In this document: positions 37,800 through 46,576 of the stretch, piece after piece | How positions within the stretch are numbered: position 1 is the stretch's first letter | How the letters are laid out: each line of letters begins with the position of its first letter | NCBI RefSeq assembly: GCF_018687075.1 | Contig: NZ_CP061285.1 | Coordinates: forward strand, 248,001 to 312,000 | Reading direction: 5' to 3' | Length of the DNA: 64,000 bases | Origin: Polynucleobacter sp. MWH-UH35A | GTDB taxonomy: Bacteria; Pseudomonadota; Gammaproteobacteria; Burkholderiales; Burkholderiaceae | Position numbers and translations under genes: made by a program | The notes under the pieces: model-generated | What the model saw: the letters and a program-made list of their open reading frames with translations, nothing else | The model's database searches: none | What the model was told of the DNA's origin: nothing

Positions 37800-38891
37800 C
37801 TACAAGGTATAGCGATAGGGATCTGGTCGTTGAAGTATGGATTGCAGCCATTCAGCCAAGCTATCTGGGAGGGCGAGAGTCATTGGAACGACCCAAATAC
37901 GCTCATCGCTAATGTTTGCGCACTTCACCGCATCTTTTTCCGTAATCAAAATGCATTGCGCATTGAGTCTCTCGAAGAACTCGGCAGTGTATACGGCGTG
38001 ATCAGGCAAAGGAATCGCTTTGCCAGCAATTCCCTGTTTCAATAGATCATCAAAAAATCGCTGTGGATTACCTAACCCAGCAACAGCAGTAATCTTATTG
38101 GGTAAATAACTATCGGCAACTTGAGAGAGTGACTGTGTATTTGTTGGATTATTCAATTGATAGGCGTTGCCCAAAGTGCTCATGAGTGAGAACGCACGAC
38201 GCCCTAAAAAGTATTCATCCTGTGGACCAAGTTTGGAGTCATTATCTTTGGCTTTGCCGGTAAAAAGTGTTGCATCGCGTTCGCGTGTGACAGGTTCGCG
38301 CAGCGGACCAGCAGGTAGTAAAAACCGGTTACCCTCACCGCGTCCATCTCGCACAACAAATTCAATATCACGACCACCTTCGCGAGCGGGCCAGCGAGCT
38401 AAGCCATGGTGTTGGAGTCCATCGTCACTAATAATGACATTCACATTTGAGGAGTGCTTGAGTAACGCTCGGATACTTTTCTGGCGCTTTGGAAACACCC
38501 AGATCGGAAATTGATCATGCGTCCGTTTTGCAATGAGTACAGGTTCATCACCCACCAAAGATGGATCAGAGTCGCTGCGGACCTGCAAAGGGGCTATTTG
38601 TGCAGAAGAACCATAGCCCCTACTGATAATGCCGGGTCTCCATCCAAGTTGCTGCAATCGTTCAGCTAGAGCAATCACAATAGGTGTCTTGCCTGTCCCA
38701 CCTGCGCGAATATTACCCACAATAATCACTGGCACTGGAGCGGGCTTTTGTTTTACTAAGCCCGTATCTTGAATTAACTTACGTACACGTATCACCAAAC
38801 CATACAGCCAAGATAGTGGCCACAGAAATAAGCTTGTGGGACCGCGTCTTTCCCAAAACTTGGGTGCTTTACGGAAAAAAGAAAAGGACAT
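37800..38891 (-). CDS. lpxK: Tetraacyldisaccharide 4'-kinase LpxK
   Basis: Phosphorylates the 4' position of the lipid A disaccharide at the inner membrane. It has 363 residues with an N-terminal amphipathic/membrane helix and the P-loop GNIRAGGTGKTP. The ISDDGLQHHGLAR segment carries the catalytic Asp-Asp-Gly-Leu-Gln-His motif. I start at ATG 38891; an upstream in-frame start would run into exbD. Confidence 0.94.
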   Translation of the reverse strand: MSFSFFRKAPKFWERRGPTSLFLWPLSWLYGLVIRVRKLIQDTGLVKQKPAPVPVIIVGNIRAGGTGKTPIVIALAERLQQLGWRPGIISRGYGSSAQIAPLQVRSDSDPSLVGDEPVLIAKRTHDQFPIWVFPKRQKSIRALLKHSSNVNVIISDDGLQHHGLARWPAREGGRDIEFVVRDGRGEGNRFLLPAGPLREPVTRERDATLFTGKAKDNDSKLGPQDEYFLGRRAFSLMSTLGNAYQLNNPTNTQSLSQVADSYLPNKITAVAGLGNPQRFFDDLLKQGIAGKAIPLPDHAVYTAEFFERLNAQCILITEKDAVKCANISDERIWVVPMTLALPDSLAEWLQSILQRPDPYRYTL

Positions 38892-38916
38892 GAAAAATAG
38901 TTTCTTTATTTGGAAA

Positions 38917-39399
38917 TTATTTCTTAGTTTGAGTATTAACTTGGCTACTAAAGACAATATTAGAGAGATTGGCATCGCGCGCGGCTTCAAGAGCGCTCAT
39001 TACTGCCTGATGTGGTGCTTTAGCATCAGCATCTATATTGACTTGGAGCGTATTTACGCCTTCTTTCTGGCTGCCGCTCCCACTAAGCTGAGTTAATACA
39101 GCACTAAGTTGTGAGCGGTCTGTGACTTTTCCATTAATTGCAAAGCGGCCATCGCGACTCACTGCAATGTGTATTTGTTTTACCTCTGCTTGGCTTTCGC
39201 TGCCATTGGCAGTAGGTAAGGTGATAGCTAATTCTTGATAGCGTGTGAAAGTTGTGGAGATCATCAAAAAGATCAGCACTACTAAGAGCACATCAATAAA
39301 CGGAATGAGATTGATTTCCGGCTCCAACGACGTAGCGCTAGGTGTTCCCCCTAAAGAAAATCTTTTCTTAGCTTGTGGATGAGTTTCTAACCAACTCAT
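38917..39399 (-). CDS. exbD: ExbD/TolR family biopolymer transport protein
   Basis: A 160-residue inner-membrane protein with one helix containing the conserved Asp (INLIPFIDVLLVVLIFLM). With the preceding ExbB-like protein it should form a proton-driven stator, either for TonB or for another system. It is distinct from the tolR at 32237-32656, giving two ExbD-family members in the window. It overlaps the exbB stop by 4 bases. Confidence 0.9.
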   Translation of the reverse strand: MSWLETHPQAKKRFSLGGTPSATSLEPEINLIPFIDVLLVVLIFLMISTTFTRYQELAITLPTANGSESQAEVKQIHIAVSRDGRFAINGKVTDRSQLSAVLTQLSGSGSQKEGVNTLQVNIDADAKAPHQAVMSALEAARDANLSNIVFSSQVNTQTKK

Positions 39400-40055
39400 T
39401 TTGAAGTATCAACAGTCTGGTTTGATACGTTTGGATAGAGCTTCTTAAAGAGTTGACGCGTAAATTCTTCGCATTCACGTTGGCGTTGGTTGGCCATTGC
39501 ACGCAGACCTCTCCATGCAGCTAGCGCTGGTATAGCAATCAGCAGGCCAAAGGCAGTGTTGTACAAGGCTACAGAAATACCGTGCGCCAATTGTTGTGGG
39601 CTACCTGCTGCACCATTGATAGCGCCTTGGCTGCCAAAGATCTCAATCATGCCAACTACCGTGCCAAATAAACCTAATAGCGGTGCGATAGTGGCGATCG
39701 TAGCGAGTGCGCCGAGGTAGCGATCTAATTTTTGCCAAGTCGCTTGTGCGGTGGCTTGTAATTCTTCTAAAGCTGTCTCTGCACTGCTGCCCGATAACCT
39801 TTCCTTCAGTGCGCATGCCAGTAAAGTACTGGCTGGAGAAGGACTGGCTAAAGCTGCAATCTGTTGTTCGGAAACAGTGGATTTGCTTGCAACAATTTGA
39901 TTTGCAAGAGAAAAGATGTTTTCTAGGCATTTTTTGGGAAAAATATGCGTTTGACGTAGATACCAGGTACGTTCGAGGGCAATCGCCAAGCCCAAAATAG
40001 AAATAATGAGTAGGGGCCAAATGGGCCAGCCAGCGGATAGTAAGATGGAGTACAT
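39396..40055 (-). CDS. exbB: MotA/TolQ/ExbB proton channel family protein
   Basis: A 219-residue, three-helix protein; the conserved ATIAPLLGLFGTVVGMIEIF segment precedes the second helix. It is the first gene of the leftward run exbB-exbD-lpxK-Trm112-kdsB-adk, an order widely kept in Burkholderiales. No tonB is adjacent. It diverges from xseA across 313 bases. Confidence 0.9.
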   Translation of the reverse strand: MYSILLSAGWPIWPLLIISILGLAIALERTWYLRQTHIFPKKCLENIFSLANQIVASKSTVSEQQIAALASPSPASTLLACALKERLSGSSAETALEELQATAQATWQKLDRYLGALATIATIAPLLGLFGTVVGMIEIFGSQGAINGAAGSPQQLAHGISVALYNTAFGLLIAIPALAAWRGLRAMANQRQRECEEFTRQLFKKLYPNVSNQTVDTSK

Positions 40056-40368
40056 AAGCTCAGTACTTTAGCTGAATTAAAAAGCCTGTTTCAGAAAGCC
40101 ATCCTGTGGATAACTCTGTGCAAAACTTTTTTGAATTTGTTCTGTAAGTCCTTGATAGATGGTTGATCAGATTTGATATTGATTTAAATTGGATCGCTTG
40201 CTTAGATTAATCTTTATATAAATCAATGACTTATAATTAGTATGTTGGATTTATGAGACGTTTTGGGTCAGTAATTACTTACTTATGTGTATTGAACCTA
40301 AGGCGAATCAGTAGCTGTGGATATTTATTGGCGCCAAAGCCAGATGGCTGTGAGATTAAAGAGAAAAA
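40056..40368. other. 313-base exbB-xseA divergent intergenic region
   Basis: No coding sequence is evident. It contains a perfect DnaA-box sequence TGTGGATAA (40105-40113), a one-mismatch copy TGTGGATAT (40316-40324), a TATAAT hexamer (40232-40237), and a 19-base motif (40215-40233) that recurs with one change upstream of the HiPIP gene. Within that motif TTTAT-N4-ATCAA resembles an FNR-family site with one mismatch. It presumably holds both divergent promoters. Confidence 0.5.
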
Positions 40369-41586
40369 ATGTCGGAAATGTCAAGGGAAATTCTAAGTGT
40401 TGGCGATCTGAACCGCGCTATTGCAGCTTCTTTGGAGGACCGCTTTGATACCGTCTGGGTCAGCGGTGAGATTTCCAACTTTAAGGCCTATGACAGCGGG
40501 CATTGGTATTTCTCATTAAAGGACGAAGAGGGTCAGATTCGCTGCGTCATGTTCCGTGGCCGCAATGGTCAGGTTGGGTTTATGCCGCAATCTGGGGATT
40601 TGGTAGAGGTTAGCGCCAGTTTGGGCATGTATGTGCCCCGCGGAGATATTCAGCTCACCATTCAGACTTTGCGTCGCGCTGGGATGGGCGGTCTCTATGA
40701 AGCCTTCTTAAAGCTCAAAACCAAGCTAGCCAAAGAGGGTTTATTTGATGATGAGCGTAAACGAAAAATTCCAACGCACCCGCGATCGATTGGCATCATT
40801 ACTTCCCCACAAGCTGCTGCACTCAAAGATGTATTAAGTACTCTGGCAAGAAGAGCGCCGCATATTCCGATTGTGATTTATCCAACCTTGGTGCAAGGAC
40901 CAGATGCGCCAGCTGGAATTATTGCTGCACTCAAAGCTGCCAATACCGAAAAAGCAGTAGATGTCATCTTGCTAGTACGCGGTGGCGGCAGCATTGAAGA
41001 TCTGTGGGCATTTAATGATGAACGGCTTGCCTATGCCATTGCGGATTCTGCAATACCCGTAGTGAGTGGTGTTGGTCATGAAACGGATTTCACAATCGCC
41101 GACTTTGTTGCTGATCTGCGTGCACCAACTCCGACGGGTGCGGCAGAGCTAGCGGCACCACGCCGAGATCAAATGTTGCAAGAGCTTGACGCCATCATGC
41201 AGACTCTGATTCAACGCATCAATCAGAGGGTTGAACGTGAAGCACAAACTTTGGATCAATTAGCGCTACGACTGAGTCACGCCTTGCCTAACCCAGATCG
41301 CATGCGAGAACAAATACAAAGTTGGCAGCAACGATTAAATCAAGCGTGGTCAGTTCGCGTGGATGGCTGGAAGCGTAATCAAGCGCACTATCAGTCTCAG
41401 TTAGAGATGCTCAATCCGCAAAGAACATTAGAGCGTGGTTATGCGGTGATACTGAGTAAAAACAAAGAAGAATTGCATGCGGTACGTGATCCAGTCGAGC
41501 TCAATACGGAACAAGGTTTTCAGATTAGGTTAGCTGAGGGTCAAGTAGAAGTACATTTTGCAGATGTAATTGGGGATAAGTCATAA
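40369..41586 (+). CDS. xseA: Exodeoxyribonuclease VII large subunit
   Basis: The large subunit of a single-strand-specific nuclease. It has 405 residues: N-terminal OB fold (VWVSGEISNFKAYDSGHWYFSLKD), then the catalytic domain with ITSPQAAALKDVL, VRGGGSIEDLWAFNDE and GVGHETDFTIADFVAD, and a coiled-coil region. An alternative ATG lies 9 bases further in. The small subunit xseB is not adjacent. Confidence 0.95.
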   Translation: MSEMSREILSVGDLNRAIAASLEDRFDTVWVSGEISNFKAYDSGHWYFSLKDEEGQIRCVMFRGRNGQVGFMPQSGDLVEVSASLGMYVPRGDIQLTIQTLRRAGMGGLYEAFLKLKTKLAKEGLFDDERKRKIPTHPRSIGIITSPQAAALKDVLSTLARRAPHIPIVIYPTLVQGPDAPAGIIAALKAANTEKAVDVILLVRGGGSIEDLWAFNDERLAYAIADSAIPVVSGVGHETDFTIADFVADLRAPTPTGAAELAAPRRDQMLQELDAIMQTLIQRINQRVEREAQTLDQLALRLSHALPNPDRMREQIQSWQQRLNQAWSVRVDGWKRNQAHYQSQLEMLNPQRTLERGYAVILSKNKEELHAVRDPVELNTEQGFQIRLAEGQVEVHFADVIGDKS

Positions 41587-41593
41587 AGCAGGC

Positions 41594-41622
41594 TTGACAA
41601 AGCGTACGCTTTTACGTACCAT
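41594..41622 (+). promoter_or_regulatory. yefM-yoeB promoter/operator
   Basis: TTGACA (41594-41599), 17 bases, TACCAT (41617-41622). A perfect 14-base palindrome AAAGCGTACGCTTT (41599-41612) overlaps the -35/spacer, with a second GTAC core just after (ACGTACC). YefM-type operators contain a TGTACA-like core, so these are likely repressor sites. A GGAG ribosome-binding site precedes the ATG at 41640. Confidence 0.65.
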
Positions 41623-41639
41623 AATGGCTGGAGATCAAT

Positions 41640-41882
41640 ATGACAACTATCACCGCAAGTGAAGCTAGAGCTGGGCTTTATCGCTTGATTGATCAGGCGG
41701 CAGAGTCTCATAAACCAGTGACAATTTCTGGAAAGCGCGCCAACGCCGTGCTGATTTCTGAGGAGGACTGGAGTGCGATTCAGGAGACGCTATACCTGAT
41801 GGCAATTCCTGGAATGCGTGAGTCTATTAAAGACGCCATGGCAGAGCCTTTGGCAAAGACCAAAAGAGCCCTAAAGTGGTGA
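41640..41882 (+). CDS. yefM: YefM/Phd family antitoxin
   Basis: An 80-residue antitoxin beginning MTTITASEARAGLYRLIDQ, the classic YefM start, followed by PVTISGKRANAVLISEEDW. The flexible C-terminal third should bind and neutralise the YoeB toxin encoded next, whose start overlaps this stop by a few bases. YefM represses the shared promoter and YoeB acts as corepressor in known systems. Confidence 0.93.
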   Translation: MTTITASEARAGLYRLIDQAAESHKPVTISGKRANAVLISEEDWSAIQETLYLMAIPGMRESIKDAMAEPLAKTKRALKW

Positions 41883-42142
41883 CTTGGAATTTAGTATTTT
41901 CCAAGTATGCAATAAAAGACGCAAAAAAATTATCAGCTGCTGGATTGAAAGAGAAAGCCCAGGCCTTACTTGAAATTTTAGAAATAGATCCACTACAAAA
42001 TCCACCGCCTTACGAAAAACTGGTAGGAGATCTTAAGGGCGCATATTCTCGACGAATCAACATTCAACATCGATTGGTTTATGAAATCTTTCGCAAAGAA
42101 AAGGCGGTTCGAGTTCTAAGAATGTGGACACATTACGATTGA
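41876..42142 (+). CDS. yoeB: Txe/YoeB family toxin
   Basis: An 88-residue RelE-fold mRNA interferase. The signature YSRRINIQHRLVYEIF near residues 56-71 contains the catalytic-region basic residues, and the C-terminal WTHYD is close to the usual RYHY ending. The start is one of two consecutive GTG codons (41876 or 41879) overlapping the yefM stop. It converges with murB, 4 bases apart. Confidence 0.93.
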   Translation: MVTWNLVFSKYAIKDAKKLSAAGLKEKAQALLEILEIDPLQNPPPYEKLVGDLKGAYSRRINIQHRLVYEIFRKEKAVRVLRMWTHYD

Positions 42143-42146
42143 GCCT

Positions 42147-43184
42147 TTAAAAAATATTGGGCTCTATCTGCAAACTAACACCAAATTTGTCATGCACTTT
42201 ATCTTGAATGCATTTTGCAAGGCCTAGAATATCTTGAGCTGTGCCGCCGCCATGATTTACTAGTACCAAGGCTTGATTTTCATAAACACCAACTGAACCC
42301 ATGCGTTGACCTTTAAAGCCACATTGATCTATCAGCCAGCCTGCCGCTAGTTTACGTTTACCAGGTAAGTCTGGATATGAGGCTAGGCCTGGGTAAGTTT
42401 TGATAAGAGTCTTATATTGTTCGTTTGGAACAACTGGGTTTTGAAAGAAGCTCCCAGCATTACCAATAACCTTTGGATCGGGAAGTTTCTGGGTACGAAT
42501 TTTACAAACCGCCAGAAACATGTCTTCTGGACTCGGGTTAGAGTTCTCAGAAAATTGCTTTGCAAGATCAGCGTAGTGAATGCGCGCTTTCCAAGTCTTG
42601 GGAAGTTTAAAAACGACCTTTGTCACGATAAAGCGGTGGGGATTTTGTTTGAAGTAGCTATCGCGATAAGCAAAGCGGCATGCCTCATTTTGGAGGGTGA
42701 CAAAGGCTTGCTCTTTGGCATCAAATGCTTCGATGCTGTCTATGTAATCTGAAACCTCTACACCATAGGCGCCGATGTTTTGAATGGGTGCTGCCCCAAC
42801 CGTCCCAGGGATGAGTGCTAAGTTTTCTAAACCGGGCAAATCATTTTCGAGTGTCCAGGTAACGAGTTCATGCCAATTCACACCGCCACCCACTGCTAAA
42901 AGGGTTGAGCTAGAATTACTGGAGATAATTTCTTGCCCAATGATATTCATGAGCAGAGTGACTCCTGGCAGATTAGCGGGGAGGATCACATTGCTGCCGC
43001 CACCCAATACTCTCCACTTCTGTTTATGGGAGGTAATTTCGGACATGACCGCTGGAATTTGCTCGGGGGAGTTAATTTCATAGGCGAATTCGGCCACAGC
43101 ATCAAAGCCAAACGTATTGCGATGTTTAAGCCCTAAATTAGGGGTTAACTTGGTGGGAGTGGACGCATTTGGGGCGCGAGTCAT
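42147..43184 (-). CDS. murB: UDP-N-acetylmuramate dehydrogenase
   Basis: Reduces UDP-GlcNAc-enolpyruvate to UDP-MurNAc with NADPH and FAD. It has 345 residues. Visible motifs are WRVLGGGSNVIL (FAD binding), LIPGTVGAAPIQNIGAYGVEV and NAGSFFQNPVV, which includes the active-site Ser. It is a type I MurB with the extra loop and C-terminal length of E. coli MurB. Confidence 0.95.
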   Translation of the reverse strand: MTRAPNASTPTKLTPNLGLKHRNTFGFDAVAEFAYEINSPEQIPAVMSEITSHKQKWRVLGGGSNVILPANLPGVTLLMNIIGQEIISSNSSSTLLAVGGGVNWHELVTWTLENDLPGLENLALIPGTVGAAPIQNIGAYGVEVSDYIDSIEAFDAKEQAFVTLQNEACRFAYRDSYFKQNPHRFIVTKVVFKLPKTWKARIHYADLAKQFSENSNPSPEDMFLAVCKIRTQKLPDPKVIGNAGSFFQNPVVPNEQYKTLIKTYPGLASYPDLPGKRKLAAGWLIDQCGFKGQRMGSVGVYENQALVLVNHGGGTAQDILGLAKCIQDKVHDKFGVSLQIEPNIF

Positions 43185-43310
43185 GCCACAATCTTATTCG
43201 TAAACGAATCTAAGGTAGTTTTTTTGTATATCAGGCAGAAATTATGGCCACAAGCCTTAGAATTTCGCAAAAAGTTATACCGAATAAGCAAGATTAATTA
43301 AGGAGCAGAA

Positions 43311-43796
43311 ATGCCATCATTTGACGTTGTGTGTGAGCCGGACATGGTTGAGCTCAAAAATGCGATTGAGCAATCCAATAAAGAAATCAGCAATCGATTC
43401 GACTTTAAGGGCTCTGATAGCCGTGTAGAGCAAAAAGATGAAGTGCTTATTTTGTTTGGTGACGATGACTTTAAATTAGGTCAGGTCCGTGATGTTCTCG
43501 TTGGCAAAATGGCCAAGCGCAATGTGGATGTGCGTTATCTCAAGGATGACAAAACCGAAACCATCGGTGGTGATAAGCGCAAGCAAACGATGAAGATCCA
43601 AAAGGGCATTACATCTGAGTTGGCTAAAAAAGTGGTGCGCATCATCAAAGACAGCAAGCTCAAAGTGCAGGCAAGCATTCAGGGTGATGCAGTGCGTGTT
43701 ACTGGTGCCAAGCGCGATGACTTGCAAGAAACGATGGCCTTACTTAAAAAAGAAGTAACAGAAGCGCCATTGGGCTTTAATAATTTCCGTGACTAG
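43311..43796 (+). CDS. YajQ family cyclic di-GMP-binding protein
   Basis: A 161-residue UPF0234/YajQ protein, beginning [18 protein letters not shown] and containing [13 protein letters not shown]. In Xanthomonas a family member binds cyclic di-GMP and affects virulence gene expression; elsewhere the role is less clear. The ribosome-binding site AAGGAGC upstream of the ATG is strong. Monocistronic by context. Confidence 0.94.
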   Translation: MPSFDVVCEPDMVELKNAIEQSNKEISNRFDFKGSDSRVEQKDEVLILFGDDDFKLGQVRDVLVGKMAKRNVDVRYLKDDKTETIGGDKRKQTMKIQKGITSELAKKVVRIIKDSKLKVQASIQGDAVRVTGAKRDDLQETMALLKKEVTEAPLGFNNFRD

Positions 43797-43825
43797 GGCG
43801 CTGATAAGGTTGCATCAGTAACCCT

Positions 43826-43864
43826 TTGCTCTATGAGTGCATGTATATTATGATAATATACATG
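43826..43864 (+). promoter_or_regulatory. brnTA promoter with 12+12 palindrome
   Basis: A perfect inverted repeat, CATGTATATTAT-G-ATAATATACATG (43840-43864), ends one base before the brnT ATG at 43866. A candidate promoter TTGCTC (43826-43831), 17 bases, TATGAT (43849-43854) overlaps it. The expected transcript start leaves only a few leader bases and no ribosome-binding site. Confidence 0.65.
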
Positions 43865-43865
43865 T

Positions 43866-44165
43866 ATGATAGATTTTCAACGAATTACTGGATTCCAGTT
43901 GGATGCTGGAAATGCTTACAAGAGCCGAGAGAAGCATGATGTAACTCAGGGTGAGGCTGAGGAAATTTTCTTTAACCAACCTCTAATGGTTTCTAGTGAT
44001 GAAAAGCATAGCCAAGGCGAGCAGCGTTATTTGGCCTTAGGTGTTACTTCGGTTGGTGAATTTTTGTCGGCAGTTTTTACCTTGCGAAAGAATGCCACCC
44101 TAATTAGGGTGGTTTCTGCGAGACCAATGAGTAAGAAAGAGAGGGCGTTTTATGAAAAAGCCTAG
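43866..44165 (+). CDS. brnT: BrnT family toxin
   Basis: A 99-residue RelE-fold ribonuclease toxin. Family features include GEAEEIFFNQPLMVSSDEKHSQGEQRYLALG and the C-terminal VVSARPMSKKERAFYE. It is toxin-first as in known brnTA operons and overlaps brnA by 14 bases. In the N-terminal region the usual DxxK..N...H pattern is modified (QLDAGNAYKSREKHDV). Confidence 0.9.
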   Translation: MIDFQRITGFQLDAGNAYKSREKHDVTQGEAEEIFFNQPLMVSSDEKHSQGEQRYLALGVTSVGEFLSAVFTLRKNATLIRVVSARPMSKKERAFYEKA

Positions 44166-44424
44166 CAAAACACTTCCTAAATTCAAGAACGAAAAAGAAG
44201 AGCGTGCATTCTGGGAAAAGAATGATTCTTCAGAATATTTTGATTTAACAAAGGCTGTGCGAGTCACGATGCCGAATCTAAAGCCAACAACCACTTCAAT
44301 ATCGCTTCGCTTGTCCCAAAGTATTCTAGAAAATATTAAGTTGCAAGCAAACAAGCTTGATGTGCCGTATCAATCTTTAATGAAGATATGGCTTGCGGAA
44401 AAGCTGGAAGAAGCTGCTAAATAG
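44152..44424 (+). CDS. brnA: BrnA/CopG-type antitoxin
   Basis: A 90-residue antitoxin. The N-terminal part has AFWEKNDSSEYFD, which likely contacts the toxin; the C-terminal ribbon-helix-helix (TTSISLRLSQSILENIKLQANKLDVPYQSLMKIWL) binds DNA and should recognise the palindrome at 43840-43864. It lies 41 bases before xerD and may read into it. Confidence 0.9.
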   Translation: MKKPSKTLPKFKNEKEERAFWEKNDSSEYFDLTKAVRVTMPNLKPTTTSISLRLSQSILENIKLQANKLDVPYQSLMKIWLAEKLEEAAK

Positions 44425-44465
44425 TTGTTGATAGTTGGCTGCCGCAATTCTCTTTGCTTCCAAAT

Positions 44466-45398
44466 ATGCCAATCTCTGAACATAGTCAAAATAAAATAGC
44501 TCCAGCAAGCCAGGATGCAATTGAGCGCTTCTGCGATGCTTGCTGGCTCGAGGACGGGTTAGCTCAAAATAGCTTATCTGCATACCGAAGAGATTTATTG
44601 TTATTGGCCCAGTGGCTATATAAAGACTCTGGTATCGACCTATATGGTGTTACTGAAAAAGATCTCACCGCCTACATAGCGTATCGCCGTGCTGATAAAG
44701 CTACTACCGCAAATAGACGCTTGACCGTCTTTAAGCGTTTCTATCGTCACGCACTTCGTATTAATTTAGTGAAGAGCGATCCTTGTATTGGATTGCGCGC
44801 TGCTAAACAAGCGCTACGTTTTCCTAAAACGCTTAGTGAGGATCAGGTTACTGCATTGCTTCATGCGCCTGATATTGAAACCCCATTGGGATTGCGTGAT
44901 CGCACTATGTTGGAATTAATGTACGCCAGTGGTTTGCGCGTTTCGGAAATCGTTTCATTAAAAACAGTGGCATTGGGTTTAAATGAAGGTGTAGTGCGTG
45001 TGATTAACGGTAAGGGTGGTAAAGAGCGCTTGGTGCCGTTTGGTGGTGAAGCTGGCCAATGGTTAAGGCGCTACTTGGCAGAGGCGCGCACCCCATTATT
45101 GGAGGGTAAAACAACGGATGCCGTATTTGTAGGACGCCACACCGGCACTGGTTTAACTAGACAAGCATTTTGGGCATTGATTAAGCGCTATGCAACGTTG
45201 GCCAATATTCCGGTGGCTTTATCACCCCACACCTTACGTCATGCTTTTGCTACCCATTTGCTAAACCATGGCGCTGATTTAAGGGTCGTACAGCTTCTTT
45301 TAGGCCATGCGGATATCTCTACTACCCAGATCTATACCCATGTGGCTAGAGAAAGACTTAAATCCATACATCAGCAACACCATCCAAGGGGTTCATAA
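44466..45398 (+). CDS. xerD: Site-specific tyrosine recombinase XerD
   Basis: Resolves chromosome dimers at dif together with XerC. It has 310 residues with the N-terminal SAM-like domain and catalytic residues in SGLRVSEIVSL (Arg), HTLRHAFATHLL (His/Arg), LLGHADISTTQIYTHV (His, Tyr) and the conserved C-terminal HQQHHPRG, which is characteristic of XerD rather than a phage integrase. I start at ATG 44466; a TTG lies 12 bases upstream. Confidence 0.94.
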   Translation: MPISEHSQNKIAPASQDAIERFCDACWLEDGLAQNSLSAYRRDLLLLAQWLYKDSGIDLYGVTEKDLTAYIAYRRADKATTANRRLTVFKRFYRHALRINLVKSDPCIGLRAAKQALRFPKTLSEDQVTALLHAPDIETPLGLRDRTMLELMYASGLRVSEIVSLKTVALGLNEGVVRVINGKGGKERLVPFGGEAGQWLRRYLAEARTPLLEGKTTDAVFVGRHTGTGLTRQAFWALIKRYATLANIPVALSPHTLRHAFATHLLNHGADLRVVQLLLGHADISTTQIYTHVARERLKSIHQQHHPRGS

Positions 45399-45415
45399 GT
45401 GTTTAAGATAGCGTT

Positions 45416-46048
45416 ATGAAATTGACCCTTGATCTCTTGCTTATCCCGATTGCCTATTTAATCGGCTCTATTTCATTTGCGGTAGTGGTAAGTAAGTGCA
45501 TGCGCTTGCCTGACCCTCACTCTTATGGTTCTGGAAATCCGGGCGCAACCAATGTATTGCGAACTGGCAATAAGTTGGCTGCCGTCTTAACGCTGATCGG
45601 CGATGCCTTAAAGGGTTACTTTGCGGTCATGCTGGCGCGAGTATTGCTGGGAGATGAATCTCTGACCTCGACGATGAACTCGTGGCTTTTGTGCGGTGTG
45701 GTGCTCGCCGTATTTTTGGGCCATCTTTTCCCAATATTCCATGGCTTTAAAGGTGGTAAAGGCGTTGCCACTGCCTGCGGTATTTTGTTTGGCATAAATT
45801 GGGTCTTGGGATTTGCTACGCTGAGTACCTGGATTATTGTGGCGATGTTTATGCGCTACTCTTCTTTGGCGGCGTTGGCAGCAGCAATCTTTGGCCCCAT
45901 CTATTTTGTTTTCTTATTCGGCTTACAGCCAATGGGCTTAGCCCTGTTAGTTGTTTGTGTATTACTCATCTGGCGCCATAGAAGCAACATCCAGAATTTA
46001 CTCAATGGCAAGGAGAGTCGTATTGGCTCCAAAAAGACCTCAACATAA
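45416..46048 (+). CDS. plsY: Glycerol-3-phosphate acyltransferase PlsY
   Basis: An inner-membrane enzyme that uses acyl-phosphate to make lysophosphatidic acid. It has 210 residues and about five membrane helices. The three conserved motifs are visible: [26 protein letters not shown] and [12 protein letters not shown]. It follows xerD by 17 bases. Confidence 0.94.
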   Translation: MKLTLDLLLIPIAYLIGSISFAVVVSKCMRLPDPHSYGSGNPGATNVLRTGNKLAAVLTLIGDALKGYFAVMLARVLLGDESLTSTMNSWLLCGVVLAVFLGHLFPIFHGFKGGKGVATACGILFGINWVLGFATLSTWIIVAMFMRYSSLAALAAAIFGPIYFVFLFGLQPMGLALLVVCVLLIWRHRSNIQNLLNGKESRIGSKKTST

Positions 46049-46104
46049 CAAAAAATAACCAAGCAATAACCAAAAATAACCAACAAACAATTAAGGTACT
46101 TCTG

Positions 46105-46476
46105 ATGACTATTGCTTATGCTTGCATTCTTTTTATGGGTCTCTTGCCTTATGTGGCAGCCGGCATCGCTAAAAAAGGTTTTGAAGGCTATGACAATGCC
46201 ATGCCTAGACAGTGGCTGGCAAAGCAAACAGGATTTAGAGCTAGAGCTAATGCAGCCCAAGCCAATCTATTTGAATCCTTGCCGCTCTTCTTTGCGGCAG
46301 TAATCATTGCCTCAATTGCCAATGCCCCGCAAGACAGAATTGATCTGCTGGCGATGGGATTTGTACTGGCGCGTATTGCCTATCTTATTTGCTATGTTGC
46401 TAATTGGCCAACGACTAGATCAATCGTCTGGTTGTTTGGGATCATTTGTGTAGTGGCATTATTTTTCCAGATCTAA
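46105..46476 (+). CDS. MAPEG family membrane protein
   Basis: A 123-residue protein with about four membrane helices and the MAPEG pattern RANAAQANLFESLPLFFAAV followed by ARIAYLICY. Eukaryotic members are glutathione-dependent (microsomal GST, LTC4 synthase); bacterial homologues of this size mostly have no assigned substrate. Three TAACCAA repeats lie upstream at helical spacing. Confidence 0.85.
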   Translation: MTIAYACILFMGLLPYVAAGIAKKGFEGYDNAMPRQWLAKQTGFRARANAAQANLFESLPLFFAAVIIASIANAPQDRIDLLAMGFVLARIAYLICYVANWPTTRSIVWLFGIICVVALFFQI

Positions 46477-46576
46477 GAAGCAAAATAATTAATGCAGGCA
46501 AAGTTATGCAGCACGTACAACAGAACGCCATCATTAAATTGAATAGAACTATTAAAACTGAGACAGATTAATTTTT

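Noticed and set aside
44466..45398. Tyrosine recombinase next to brnTA as an integrase of a mobile island
   Set aside because: Its C-terminal HQQHHPRG and overall sequence are those of housekeeping XerD, followed by plsY in a core context; no att repeats or other island genes are seen.
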